The notes under the pieces are model-generated. The model was not told the origin of the DNA. It saw nothing but the letters and a program-made list of their open reading frames with translations, and ran no database searches. The translations under genes and the position numbers were made by a program. Below are positions 17,614 to 26,191 of a DNA stretch of 64,000 bases, piece after piece. The stretch lies in contig NZ_PNQZ01000059.1 in NCBI RefSeq assembly GCF_003994335.1, positions 62,001 to 126,000 on the forward strand, given 5' to 3'. The DNA comes from Asaia sp. W19 (GTDB lineage Bacteria; Pseudomonadota; Alphaproteobacteria; Acetobacterales; Acetobacteraceae). Each line of letters begins with the position of its first letter. Position 1 is the first letter of the stretch.

Positions 17614-17634
17614 TCAGCTTTCTGATCCCGAAGA

Positions 17635-17661
17635 AACCCGGCTATCGTGCCGGGTTTTTTT
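17635..17661 (+). terminator. Intrinsic terminator of the cold-shock gene
   Basis: AACCCGGC (17635-17642) pairs with GCCGGGTT (17649-17656) around a six-base loop, followed by a run of T. Confidence 0.92.
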
Positions 17662-17993
17662 GTGCCTGCGTGTCAGATCTGCTATGGCAATACTCGCTGA
17701 TTACGAGGTCGATTACCCAAGCATCAGGGTGTGCAATCGTCGAAGTGAATGGCGCAGCCATTCCTCATGCTTCTCCCCGTCTTTCCTCGGGCTCAGACTC
17801 CTTCGTCACCGCTCCAAAACGAGACTCGCGAACGGGACTCCTCTACCAGTCAGCTTCGAGCGTGTTTCCAGATAGCGCTCAAAGCGCGGCCTCATCCCAC
17901 CAGGGAAGCGCCGTGCGGCCACCGAACCCGCGTGCCCGTTACATTGCCCCTCTCTCGCCCGCCCGTCTCGGCACATCGACAATCCACCAAATG
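17662..17993. other. Intergenic stretch, nothing recognised
   Basis: About 330 bases between the cold-shock terminator and the smpB terminator. Open frames on both strands have poor codon character and no plausible starts. I see no tRNA, tmRNA or repeat here. Confidence 0.5.
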
Positions 17994-18023
17994 AAAAAAG
18001 CCATGCACCGAGAGGCATGGCTT
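17994..18023 (-). terminator. Intrinsic terminator of dapA-smpB
   Basis: Read on the minus strand, AAGCCATGC and GCATGGCTT form a 9-bp stem (17998-18023) followed by a T-run. It lies 50 bases after the smpB stop. Confidence 0.9.
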
Positions 18024-18073
18024 TCCTTATGTGCAGCGTTGGAAAATGGGATAGCGAGTCGAGGATCGATTAT

Positions 18074-18565
18074 TCAGTAATCCTTACCCTTGCTGCGCAG
18101 CAGGCGCGCCTTGTCGCGCTGCCAGTCGCGCTCGGCGATAGCATGGCGCTTGTCTTCCTTCTTGCGCCCCTGGCCGAGACCGAGCGTCAGCTTTGCGCGG
18201 CCGCGTGCGTTGAAATGCACATCCAGCGGCACGAGCGACGCCCCGGCGCGCGAGACTGCACCAAGGAGGTGCGCCACCTGCTTCTTGTGCAGAAGAAGCT
18301 TGCGTGGCGCGCGCGTGTCGAAACGCGAAAGCACGCCGCCCTGATATTCCGGGATATAGGAGTTGAACAGCCAGATCTCGCCATCGCGTTCACCAGCATA
18401 AGCCTCGTTGATGGCGGCGCGCCCCATACGGAGGCTCTTTACCTCCGGCCCTTTCAGGACCAACCCTGCCTCAACGGTTTCGAGAATGGTGTAATTGAAC
18501 CGGCCTTTGCGGTTTTGCGCAGCGATGCCGTGCGAAATGAGACCGGATTTCTTCTTTTCAGCCAC
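18074..18565 (-). CDS. smpB: SsrA (tmRNA)-binding protein SmpB
   Basis: This is a 163-residue protein that binds tmRNA and helps rescue ribosomes stalled on mRNAs lacking a stop codon. The beta-barrel core shows NRKGRFNYTILETVEAGLVL (residues 18-37), GPEVKSLRMGRAAINEAYA and PRKLLLHKKQVAHLLG. The basic C-terminal tail GLGQGRKKEDKRHAIAERDW follows, which enters the empty mRNA channel. The length is typical. The start is 3 bases after the dapA stop, so the two are co-transcribed. The tmRNA gene itself is not in the window. Confidence 0.97.
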   Translation of the reverse strand: MAEKKKSGLISHGIAAQNRKGRFNYTILETVEAGLVLKGPEVKSLRMGRAAINEAYAGERDGEIWLFNSYIPEYQGGVLSRFDTRAPRKLLLHKKQVAHLLGAVSRAGASLVPLDVHFNARGRAKLTLGLGQGRKKEDKRHAIAERDWQRDKARLLRSKGKDY

Positions 18566-18568
18566 TTT

Positions 18569-19465
18569 TTATCCTGACAGGCCGGTTTTCTTCATGGCCT
18601 CGTCGATGACAGCGCGCGAGGCCGCGCCCGGTTCGCAGAGCGGCAGACGCACCGTCGCTTCACATAGTCCCAGACGAGATGCTGCATATTTCACCGGGCC
18701 GGGATTGCTTTCATAGAACATGGCATCGTGAAGCGGGGTTAGGCGCTGCTGGATCTGCATCGCTTTGGCCACATCGCCGGCCTGCCAGGCTGCATGCATC
18801 TCGGCACAAAGGCGTGGCGCGATATTGGCGGTCACGCTGATGCAGCCCGTACCGCCTGCGGCGAGAAAGGAAACGGCGGTTCCGTCATCACCCGTCAGCA
18901 GCGTGAAAGGCGTGTCCCCCAGCAGAGCGCGAAGCTGCAATGGGCGCGATAGATTGGCTGTCGCATCCTTCGTGCCCACAATGTTGGGATGCTGGGCCAG
19001 CCGCGCCATCGTTTCCGGTAGGACTTCAACGACCGAACGTCCCGGCACGTTGTAAACGTAAAGAGGCAGATCGGTCGCATCGGCCACGAGCATGAAATGC
19101 TGATACAGCCCTTCCTGCGTCGGCTTATTGTAATAGGGCGCGACAACCAGCAAGGCGTCGGCACCGACCGCCTTGGCATGACGCGCCATGCCGATTGCCT
19201 CATGCGTGCTGTTCGAACCTGCGCCGGCCATCACCGGCACACGACCGCCGGACACCTTGACCGTATGCGCAACGACCATACCGTGCTCGTCATGGGTCAG
19301 GGTCGGGCTTTCCCCGGTGGTTCCTGCCGGAATCAGTCCCGCGGTGCCCTGATCGATCTGCCAGTCGATGAAGCGCTCAAGGGCGGCCAGATCGACGGTT
19401 CCGTCTTTGCGAAAAGGCGTCAGCAGCGCGGTCAGAGACCCGTTGAAATCCTTGTTCCGTGCCAT
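18569..19465 (-). CDS. dapA: 4-hydroxy-tetrahydrodipicolinate synthase
   Basis: This is a 298-residue class I aldolase that condenses pyruvate with aspartate semialdehyde, the first committed step of lysine and meso-diaminopimelate synthesis. The Schiff-base lysine is K166 in VGTKDAT. The catalytic Tyr is Y138 in LPLYVYNVPGRS, and Thr49-Thr50 lie in the PAGTTGESPTL loop. It is a full-length TIM barrel. A GAGG ribosome site precedes ATG 19465, and a promoter with a consensus -35 box lies just upstream. It leads the dapA-smpB transcript. Confidence 0.97.
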   Translation of the reverse strand: MARNKDFNGSLTALLTPFRKDGTVDLAALERFIDWQIDQGTAGLIPAGTTGESPTLTHDEHGMVVAHTVKVSGGRVPVMAGAGSNSTHEAIGMARHAKAVGADALLVVAPYYNKPTQEGLYQHFMLVADATDLPLYVYNVPGRSVVEVLPETMARLAQHPNIVGTKDATANLSRPLQLRALLGDTPFTLLTGDDGTAVSFLAAGGTGCISVTANIAPRLCAEMHAAWQAGDVAKAMQIQQRLTPLHDAMFYESNPGPVKYAASRLGLCEATVRLPLCEPGAASRAVIDEAMKKTGLSG

Positions 19466-19500
19466 GTTGCCTCACCTGCCGCGTTGAACGAATCTGCTGC

Positions 19501-19528
19501 TAAATAGAACTCTAAACGCCGCTGTCAA
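19501..19528 (-). promoter_or_regulatory. Predicted promoter of dapA-smpB
   Basis: On the minus strand, TTGACA (complement of 19523-19528) is a perfect -35 box. A weak TATTTA -10 (19501-19506) stands 16 bases away, about 40 bases before the dapA start. Confidence 0.5.
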
Positions 19529-19550
19529 ATGGATATCGCGGCGCGCGTCC

Positions 19551-20390
19551 CTATTCCGGATAGCGGGACGGACTGCCCGGATAGACACCCAATATGGCAA
19601 TATTTTCGCTGCACCCCTCGAGCACCGTCAGGGCGCGACGCAGAGCAGGTTGCTCTGGATGCCCTTCGACATCGAGCAGAAACCCAGTGGCTGTCAGTGT
19701 GCCAGGGCTCATATAGCTCTCGAGACGGGTCATGTTCACCCCGCTCTCGGCAAAGCCGCCCAGCGCTTCATAGAGAGCGCCCGGACGATTGAGCACGCGA
19801 AAGACGAGTGTGGTCATCACACGTTCGGCATCGGCGGCGGGCCAGGCCGCCTCGCGCGCAACAAGATAGAAGCGTGTCGTGTTATGCGCAGCGTCTTCCA
19901 CATTGGCGCGCAGCACTTCCAGCCCGTTCAGTTCGGCCGCGAGCGAGGACGCAATGGCGGCGTCTTCACGCGACTGCCATTTTAGGATCATCTCCGCCGC
20001 CCCGGCCGTATCGAAGGCGGAACACGCCTCGACTTCGAGTTCACGAAGCAGATTGCGTATCTGCCCCAGCGCCACAGGATGGGTGTGAACGCGCTTGACC
20101 TCTTCCAGCTTCGTCCCGGGAAGAGCGATCAGGCAATGCTCGACACGCTGGAAGTGCTCGCCAATGATCGGCAGCCCTGCGTCAGGCAGCAGGGCATGAA
20201 TTTCCGGCACGCGGCCAGCCAGCGAGTTCTCACAGGCGAGCATCCCCAGCGTCGCGCGCCCTTCACGCACCGCGTCGATAGCGGCCTGGAATGTCGGGCA
20301 TGGGAGCGTTTCCCAGCCCGGCCGCGCGACGCGGCAGGCGAGATCGGAATAGGCGCCGGGGCGCCCCTGAAAAGCGATGATCTGTGTCAT
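19551..20390 (-). CDS. pheA: Prephenate dehydratase
   Basis: This is a 279-residue single-function enzyme converting prephenate to phenylpyruvate for phenylalanine synthesis. The catalytic domain runs from FQGRPGAYSDLA (near residue 6) to AHNTTRFYLV (near 170), whose TRF motif holds the catalytic threonine. A C-terminal ACT domain (about 190-275) has VFRVLNRPGALYEALGGFA and the LESY region, where phenylalanine feedback is expected. No chorismate mutase domain is fused. The start overlaps the end of kdsB by 4 bases (ATGA), indicating translational coupling. Confidence 0.95.
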   Translation of the reverse strand: MTQIIAFQGRPGAYSDLACRVARPGWETLPCPTFQAAIDAVREGRATLGMLACENSLAGRVPEIHALLPDAGLPIIGEHFQRVEHCLIALPGTKLEEVKRVHTHPVALGQIRNLLRELEVEACSAFDTAGAAEMILKWQSREDAAIASSLAAELNGLEVLRANVEDAAHNTTRFYLVAREAAWPAADAERVMTTLVFRVLNRPGALYEALGGFAESGVNMTRLESYMSPGTLTATGFLLDVEGHPEQPALRRALTVLEGCSENIAILGVYPGSPSRYPE

Positions 20391-21118
20391 GAACGGAGCG
20401 CCTGACGGATACGAACGAGATCTTCAGGCGTATCAACGCCAAGCGGCGCTGCGTCAATCGCCGCACAGCCTATCGACATACCCGCTTCGAGCGCACGCAA
20501 CTGTTCCAGCGATTCCCTCAGCTCCAGCGGCGAGGGTGGCAGGGAAACGAATTGCACCAGCGCCTCGCGACGCCAGGCATAGACGCCGATATGATGCCAG
20601 AGAGGCCCCGCGCCCCAGGGGACAGGCTGACGCGAGAAATAAAGAGCACGGGCCACAGGCCGCCCCGGCATGAAGGCGCAGGCGGCCTTCACGACGGAAC
20701 TGCGCTCAGCCTCTTCCTTTGTCTCGACCGGGGCGACGAGCGTGCCGATATCGAACCCTTCCTGCGCAACGGGCATCAGAGCGGAAGCAATGCTGTCAGG
20801 CGCTATCAGAGGAAGATCCCCCTGAAGATTGATCACGACATCATGGCGCCCTTCGGGGTCATACTCACGCAGAGCGGCATGAACCCGGTCAGACCCGCTC
20901 GGGAGCGCGGGATCGGTCAGAATGCCCTCGATCCCGTGTCCCGCCAGCGCATCGAGGATCGCCTGATCTCCGGACGCGACGAGAACGGGACCGAGTGAGG
21001 CCGCTCTGGCGCGCAGCGCGACATGCAGGATCATGGGGGCGCCGTCGATTTCCGCCAGCGGCTTGTCTGGCAGGCGCGTCGAAGCGAGACGCGATGGGAT
21101 GACGATGATGGGGTTCAT
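20387..21118 (-). CDS. kdsB: CMP-KDO synthetase
   Basis: This is a 243-residue cytidylyltransferase that activates 3-deoxy-manno-octulosonate for lipopolysaccharide inner-core synthesis. The N-terminal nucleotide site is VIPSRLASTRLPDKPL (residues 6-21). Further conserved blocks are SGSDRVHAAL, VVINLQGDLPLI and HHIGVYAWRREAL. Standard KdsB enzymes are slightly longer, but all key blocks are present. It heads a kdsB-pheA pair and is divergent from hisN. Confidence 0.95.
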   Translation of the reverse strand: MNPIIVIPSRLASTRLPDKPLAEIDGAPMILHVALRARAASLGPVLVASGDQAILDALAGHGIEGILTDPALPSGSDRVHAALREYDPEGRHDVVINLQGDLPLIAPDSIASALMPVAQEGFDIGTLVAPVETKEEAERSSVVKAACAFMPGRPVARALYFSRQPVPWGAGPLWHHIGVYAWRREALVQFVSLPPSPLELRESLEQLRALEAGMSIGCAAIDAAPLGVDTPEDLVRIRQALRS

Positions 21119-21273
21119 GAGATAGAAGCAGGCTTTCCGCTTGTCTTGTGAAGGTCACAGCGCATAGCCAGACATGCCGCACCCCCCAGGATGCGTCAAT
21201 CGGCGCGTTGCTACCCCCGTCACGCGAGGGGCGCCCGTCTTCTCTGGCCCCTTCCCTTTCCGGATTGCCTGCC

Positions 21274-22074
21274 ATGTCACCGCTGCCCGATCTCGCCATC
21301 TGTCTGCAAACCGCGCTCGCCTGCGCCGATGCTGCCCGTCATGCCGTAACCCCCCATTTCCGGTCAGGGCTGACGGTGGATGACAAGAGCGATGAGAGCC
21401 CGGTCACGCGGGCCGATCGCGAGGCGGAAACGGCAATGCGCAGCATGATCGCGCAGACCCATCCCGACCACGCGATCCTCGGCGAGGAATTCGGCCTTTC
21501 CGGCATCGAGGGAGAATTCGTCTGGGTGCTGGACCCAATCGATGGGACACGCGCATTCATCACGGGTCGCCCCAGCTTTGCTACGCTGATCGCGCTCTTC
21601 TGGCGCGGCAAGCCTGTTCTCGGCATCATCGACCAGCCACTCACCCGCGAAAGATGGATCGGCGTGGAGGGCGAGACGACGCGCTTCGAGTCCAGCATGC
21701 TGCCCGGTATCATCGGCACGAGATCCTGCCCGAAGTTGGGTGCGGCAGAGCTTTCCTGCACCTCCCCAGACATGCTGATCCCGCCTTTCGATGCGCGTTT
21801 CGCCGCCCTCAAGGCGGCCACGCGACGCACGAGCTGGGGCGGCGATGCCTATGGTTACGGGCTGCTCGCTCTTGGGCAGATCGATGTGATTGCCGAATGC
21901 ACAATGAAGCCGTGGGACTGGGCCGCCCTCGTACCCGTGGTCACCGGTGCGGGGGGGGTGATGACGGACTGGCAAGGCGCCCCTTTGACGCTAGAAAGCG
22001 ACGGCACGGTGCTGGCCTGCGGGGACAAGGTGCTTCTCTCCCAGGCCATCGCCAGTCTTCGCCCTTCCCCCTGA
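21274..22074 (+). CDS. hisN: Inositol-monophosphatase-family histidinol-phosphatase
   Basis: This is a 266-residue Mg2+-dependent phosphatase. Metal-binding motifs are the Glu pair in AILGEEFGL (near residue 70), DPIDGTRAFITG (near 88) and WDWAALVPVVTGAGG (near 214). It groups by pattern with the HisN branch that dephosphorylates histidinol phosphate in many alpha- and actinobacteria. A CysQ- or SuhB-like role cannot be fully excluded. The start at 21274 is chosen because the upstream extension lacks conserved features. serA follows 55 bases later on the same strand. Confidence 0.85.
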   Translation: MSPLPDLAICLQTALACADAARHAVTPHFRSGLTVDDKSDESPVTRADREAETAMRSMIAQTHPDHAILGEEFGLSGIEGEFVWVLDPIDGTRAFITGRPSFATLIALFWRGKPVLGIIDQPLTRERWIGVEGETTRFESSMLPGIIGTRSCPKLGAAELSCTSPDMLIPPFDARFAALKAATRRTSWGGDAYGYGLLALGQIDVIAECTMKPWDWAALVPVVTGAGGVMTDWQGAPLTLESDGTVLACGDKVLLSQAIASLRPSP

Positions 22075-22129
22075 CCCGCGTATGGGCTAGCACCGCTTTT
22101 CGGATTTGCGCCGCTGACAGGAGCCAGAC

Positions 22130-23380
22130 ATGGAAGCCTCGTTTTCTCTCCCCAAAGACCGCATTCGCATCCTTCTGCTCGAAGGCATTCATGAAAGCGC
22201 CGCCCAGCATCTTGCCGCCCAGGGCTACAAGCAGGTGACCTGTGTAAAGACGGCGCTCGAGGGCGAGGCCCTGTCAGAAGCCCTGAAAGGGGTGCACATG
22301 GTGGGTATCCGCTCACGCACGCAACTCACGGCACCGGTGATCGAGGCTGCTGACCGCCTTATGGCGATCGGCTGTTTCTGCATCGGAACCAATCAGGTCG
22401 ATCTCAACGCGGCACGCATGGCAGGCATTCCCGTTTTCAACGCTCCCTTCAGCAATACGCGCTCGGTGGCCGAACTGGTCATGGGCGAGATCGTGATGCT
22501 CCTGCGCCGCATTCCGTCGCGCTCCGAGCAATGCCATGCCGGTGGTTGGGACAAATCTGCCCTCAACGCCTGGGAAGTTCGCGGCAAGACGCTGGGGATT
22601 GTCGGCTATGGTTCCATCGGCTCGCAGCTCTCCGTCCTGGCCGAGGCCTTCGGCCTGCGCGTTATCTATTACGACACGGTGGACAAGCTGCCTCATGGCA
22701 ATGCCACCCCGGTCGACACGCTGAATGATCTGCTGGCCCAGTCCGATATCGTCAGCCTGCATGTCCCGCAGACCGAACAGACCAAGGACATGATTGGCGA
22801 GGCCGAAATTCGGGCGATGAAGCCGAACTCGATTCTGCTGAACAACGCACGCGGCACGGTGGTCGATATCGACGCGCTCGCCGCCGCGCTCCGCGACGGG
22901 CATCTGATGGGTGCCGGCGTGGATGTGTTCCCGAAAGAGCCCAAGGGCGCTGGAGAGAGCTTCGTCTCACCGCTGCAGGGCCTGCCCAACGTCATTCTCA
23001 CCCCGCATATTGGGGGTTCGACCATGGAAGCTCAGGAGCGTATCGGCGTGGAAGTCGCGAAACGCTTTGTTGAATATTCCGATGTCGGCTCCACGCTGGG
23101 CGCAGTGAATTTCCCCCCTGTTCAGTTGCCCGAGCGCCCCCGCGGCACACGCTTCATGCATGTGCATGAAAACCGCCCCGGCATCATGCGCCAGATCAAC
23201 GAGATCTTTTCGAGCGAGGATTGCAACATCGTCGCGCAATATCTGCAGACGGATGGCGAGGTCGGCTATGTGGTGGTGGAAACCGATGCCAGCCCCGATA
23301 GTGAACTCGACACACGTCTGCTGAACCGCCTGCGCGACCTCAAGGGCACAATGCGCGCCAGGCTGATCTATCAGCGTTGA
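22130..23380 (+). CDS. serA: D-3-phosphoglycerate dehydrogenase
   Basis: This is a 416-residue enzyme, close to the short E. coli-type SerA, starting serine synthesis by oxidising 3-phosphoglycerate. The NAD-binding motif is GIVGYGSIGSQ (near residue 160). Catalytic Arg lies in NNARGTVVDIDAL, Glu in DVFPKEPKG and His in LTPHIGGSTMEAQERIG. A C-terminal ACT domain (about 340-416) has MHVHENRPGIMRQIN, the probable site of serine feedback. An AGGAG-like site precedes ATG 22130. A long perfect inverted repeat follows, before comM. Confidence 0.96.
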   Translation: MEASFSLPKDRIRILLLEGIHESAAQHLAAQGYKQVTCVKTALEGEALSEALKGVHMVGIRSRTQLTAPVIEAADRLMAIGCFCIGTNQVDLNAARMAGIPVFNAPFSNTRSVAELVMGEIVMLLRRIPSRSEQCHAGGWDKSALNAWEVRGKTLGIVGYGSIGSQLSVLAEAFGLRVIYYDTVDKLPHGNATPVDTLNDLLAQSDIVSLHVPQTEQTKDMIGEAEIRAMKPNSILLNNARGTVVDIDALAAALRDGHLMGAGVDVFPKEPKGAGESFVSPLQGLPNVILTPHIGGSTMEAQERIGVEVAKRFVEYSDVGSTLGAVNFPPVQLPERPRGTRFMHVHENRPGIMRQINEIFSSEDCNIVAQYLQTDGEVGYVVVETDASPDSELDTRLLNRLRDLKGTMRARLIYQR

Positions 23381-23413
23381 AGTAATTTGATGAATTATTG
23401 ATGCACCGCTGGT

Positions 23414-23449
23414 AATGATCAGGAACAGAATTTTCTGTTCCTGATCATT
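23414..23449. repeat. 17-bp perfect inverted repeat just upstream of comM
   Basis: AATGATCAGGAACAGAA (23414-23430) is repeated inverted at 23433-23449 with only TT between. It starts about 33 bases after serA and ends 10 bases before the GTG of comM. No T-run follows, so it may be an operator, a non-canonical terminator or an mRNA hairpin affecting comM initiation. Confidence 0.75.
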
Positions 23450-23459
23450 CGTTGGTGCC

Positions 23460-24950
23460 GTGACCGTTTCTTCTTCTATCGCCCGTATCCAGAGCTTTGC
23501 GTTTGCGGGCATCGACGCCATTCCGGTCACCGTCGAAATCCAGATTGCCTCAGGCCTGCCCGCTTTCGTGATCGTGGGCCTGCCAGACAAGACCGTGGGT
23601 GAGGCTCGTGAACGCGTCCGTGCCGCCCTCGGCGCCCTGGGTCTGGCCCTGCCGCCCAAGCGTATTCTCATCAATCTGGTGCCCGCTGACCTTCCGAAGG
23701 AAGGCTCGCATTTCGATCTCCCCATCGCACTGGCCATCATGACCGCCATGGGGATTCTCTCGCACGAAGCGATAAGTGCCTATGCCGCAATCGGCGAATT
23801 ATCGCTGGATGGCCGCTTGCAGGCCACAGGGGGTGTACTCTCGGCAGCGCTCGAGACGATCGGGCTTCAGCTGGGCCTCATCTGCCCCGCCCCGCAGGCG
23901 CAGGAGGCACGCTGGGCCAGCGATGCGCTCGATATTCTCGCCCCGCAGAGCCTGCGTGCCCTTCTGGGCCATTTCAACGGGGACCATGTCCTGCCGGCGC
24001 CCGAGCTGGAACGCGTGCCCCCCACGCCGCAAGGGGCTGATCTGTCGGCCATCAAGGGTCTCGATATGGGGCGGCGCGCACTCGAAATCACGGCCGCCGG
24101 GGGGCATTCCCTCCTGATGTCGGGCCCGCCCGGTGCGGGAAAATCCATGCTCGCGCAATGTCTGCCGTCCATCCTGCCTGACTTGACCCATGAACAAATA
24201 CTCGAATGCAGCCGCATTCACAGTCTCGGCGGTCAGGCCGCGGGCAGCACACTCATCACGGAGCCGCCATTTCGTGCGCCGCATCACTCCACGACCTTGC
24301 CCGCACTAGTCGGTGGCGGAGCACGATCGCGCCCGGGGGAAGTCAGCCTTGCCCATAACGGGGTGCTGTTTCTTGACGAGCTTCCAGAGTTTTCCCGCGC
24401 CTGTCTCGAATCCCTGCGTCAGCCCCTCGAAACAGGGGTGATTACTGTCGCCCGTGCGCGGCAGACGGTGCTCTACCCATCCCGTTTCCAGTTTATCGCG
24501 GCCATGAATCCGTGCCGTTGCGGCTACCTGGGCGATGCGGAACGGGCGTGTCGCAAGGCCCCTCAATGCGGGGAAGAGTATAAGGCAAGACTATCAGGCC
24601 CGATGCTGGACCGGCTCGATCTCTCGCTCTTCGTCACCCCGGTCTCCCCGCTCGACATGATAACTGCTCCCTCTGGGGAGAGAAGCGCGGTCGTCCGGGC
24701 GCGCGTAGTGGCCGCCCGCGCCAGGCAGATCGCCCGACAGGGCGTTTCCAATGCCCAGGTCAGCGCCCTCGACATCGCTCTGAGTGCCGATGCCCGCGCG
24801 CTGGTCAGCGAGGCGGGGACGAAACTACGCCTCTCTGCCCGCGGTCTGACACGGCTGCTGCGCGTTGCACGCAGCATCGCCGATCTCGACCAGGCTAATG
24901 ATGTAGAGGCCCCGCATCTGCGCGAGGCCCTGGGGTTCCGACTTCGCTGA
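23460..24950 (+). CDS. comM: ComM/YifB-family Mg-chelatase-like AAA+ helicase
   Basis: This is a 496-residue hexameric AAA+ protein; characterised ComM promotes branch migration during natural transformation. The N-terminal Lon-like fold has GLPAFVIVGLPDKTVGEARERVRAAL (written here as family description; key block near residue 30). The ATPase has Walker A SGPPGAGKSMLA (near 220), Walker B GVLFLDELPEF and the Cys-rich insert NPCRCGYLG. GTG 23460 is the only start that keeps the conserved N-terminus, and no clear ribosome site is seen. Its initiation region is overshadowed by the 17-bp inverted repeat. It is convergent with metC at a 4-base gap. Confidence 0.93.
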   Translation: MTVSSSIARIQSFAFAGIDAIPVTVEIQIASGLPAFVIVGLPDKTVGEARERVRAALGALGLALPPKRILINLVPADLPKEGSHFDLPIALAIMTAMGILSHEAISAYAAIGELSLDGRLQATGGVLSAALETIGLQLGLICPAPQAQEARWASDALDILAPQSLRALLGHFNGDHVLPAPELERVPPTPQGADLSAIKGLDMGRRALEITAAGGHSLLMSGPPGAGKSMLAQCLPSILPDLTHEQILECSRIHSLGGQAAGSTLITEPPFRAPHHSTTLPALVGGGARSRPGEVSLAHNGVLFLDELPEFSRACLESLRQPLETGVITVARARQTVLYPSRFQFIAAMNPCRCGYLGDAERACRKAPQCGEEYKARLSGPMLDRLDLSLFVTPVSPLDMITAPSGERSAVVRARVVAARARQIARQGVSNAQVSALDIALSADARALVSEAGTKLRLSARGLTRLLRVARSIADLDQANDVEAPHLREALGFRLR

Positions 24951-24954
24951 AACG

Positions 24955-26178
24955 TCAGCCCGCTACCGAGGCGCGGAGCACTTCCATACCGCCCTCGAGA
25001 TCGGCGATGAGGTCATTCGGGTCTTCCAGCCCGATATGCAGGCGAAAGCTCGGCCCCTCCGGCATGGCGTTCGGCAGCGAGCGCCTCACCCCGCCAGTAG
25101 TCGGAAGAACGAGACTTTCATACCCGCCCCAGGACGCGCCAATACCGAATAATGCGAGCGCGTCGATCATGTCACGCATCGCCGCAACCGAGAGATCCGC
25201 GCGCAACTCAACGCCGAAGAGTGAACTCGCGCCCTCGAAATCACGTGCCCAGAATTCATGACCCGGGCATTCCTCGAAGGCGGGATGAAGGACTTTTGCC
25301 ACTTCGGGCCGACCTCGCAGCCATTGTGCCACCAGCAGAGCCGAGGCCGATTGCCGCTCCAGACGTACGGCCATGGTGCGCAATCCGCGCAGCGTCAGCC
25401 AGCATTCGTCCGGCCCGGCTAGCTGGCCGATCTGAATGGCTGAGTCGCGCAGATCTTTCCAGAGCGCGCCATCGGCGACCGTGATCGCCCCGGCAATCAC
25501 ATCGGAATGTCCTGCCGGATATTTGGTGAGGGCCTGGATCGACACATCCACCCCGTGGCGGAAAGGCTGGAAGATGCCGATCCCCCAGGTGTTGTCGAGC
25601 ATCAGCAGAGCACCATGCTCATGGGCCACGCGCGCCAGCATCGGGATATCCTGAACCTCGAAAGTATGGCTCCCGGGACTCTCCGCAAAAATGACGCGCG
25701 TATTGTCACGCAACAGGCCACGCAAGGCCTCTTCATCGGCCAGAGGTGCGTAATAGCTTGTCTCGATACCCATGCGCGCAAGCATGGTTCCGGCAAAACG
25801 CCGTGTCGGCCCGTAAACCGAGTCAGGTAAAAGCAGATGATCGCCCGCATTCAGAAAAGCGAGCAGCGGCAGGGTGCAGGCAGCAAGGCCCGAGGAAACC
25901 ACCTGTGTATGCGTTCCACCCTCGATCAGTGCGATCAGCTTCTCGAGCTCATGCTGAATGGGAGAGCCCATGGCGCCATAGATGAGCTCATGCTCGTGGC
26001 TGCGCAGCCCCTGCTCCTTCATGGCATCCAGCGAGGGGAAAAGCACGGTCGAACCCCTCGTGACCGGGGCATTGACGAAACTTCCCTCCTGCGGTGTCGG
26101 CTCCGGGCGACCGCCCTGAACCAGGAGGGAGGACAGGCGCTTCCAACCGGAAGTAACCTGCTTTGCGGTGTTTTCCAC
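24955..26178 (-). CDS. metC: Cystathionine beta-lyase
   Basis: This is a 407-residue PLP enzyme of the Cys/Met metabolism family, cleaving cystathionine to homocysteine, ammonia and pyruvate. The PLP lysine is K219 in IQALTKYPAGHSDV. Other conserved parts are YGAMGSPIQHELE, SSGLAACTLPLLAFL and DNTWGIG. The start is GTG 26178, nine bases after GGAG; the frame stays open to 26280 but that would overlap sseA. It lies 13 bases after sseA on the same strand, forming a sulfur-metabolism pair. A cystathionine gamma-lyase activity cannot be ruled out by sequence. Confidence 0.92.
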   Translation of the reverse strand: MENTAKQVTSGWKRLSSLLVQGGRPEPTPQEGSFVNAPVTRGSTVLFPSLDAMKEQGLRSHEHELIYGAMGSPIQHELEKLIALIEGGTHTQVVSSGLAACTLPLLAFLNAGDHLLLPDSVYGPTRRFAGTMLARMGIETSYYAPLADEEALRGLLRDNTRVIFAESPGSHTFEVQDIPMLARVAHEHGALLMLDNTWGIGIFQPFRHGVDVSIQALTKYPAGHSDVIAGAITVADGALWKDLRDSAIQIGQLAGPDECWLTLRGLRTMAVRLERQSASALLVAQWLRGRPEVAKVLHPAFEECPGHEFWARDFEGASSLFGVELRADLSVAAMRDMIDALALFGIGASWGGYESLVLPTTGGVRRSLPNAMPEGPSFRLHIGLEDPNDLIADLEGGMEVLRASVAG

Positions 26179-26191
26179 TCTGTTCAGTCTC

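Noticed and set aside
17662-17993. tmRNA gene next to smpB
   Set aside because: No T-arm, tag-peptide frame or acceptor pairing was found in the gap.
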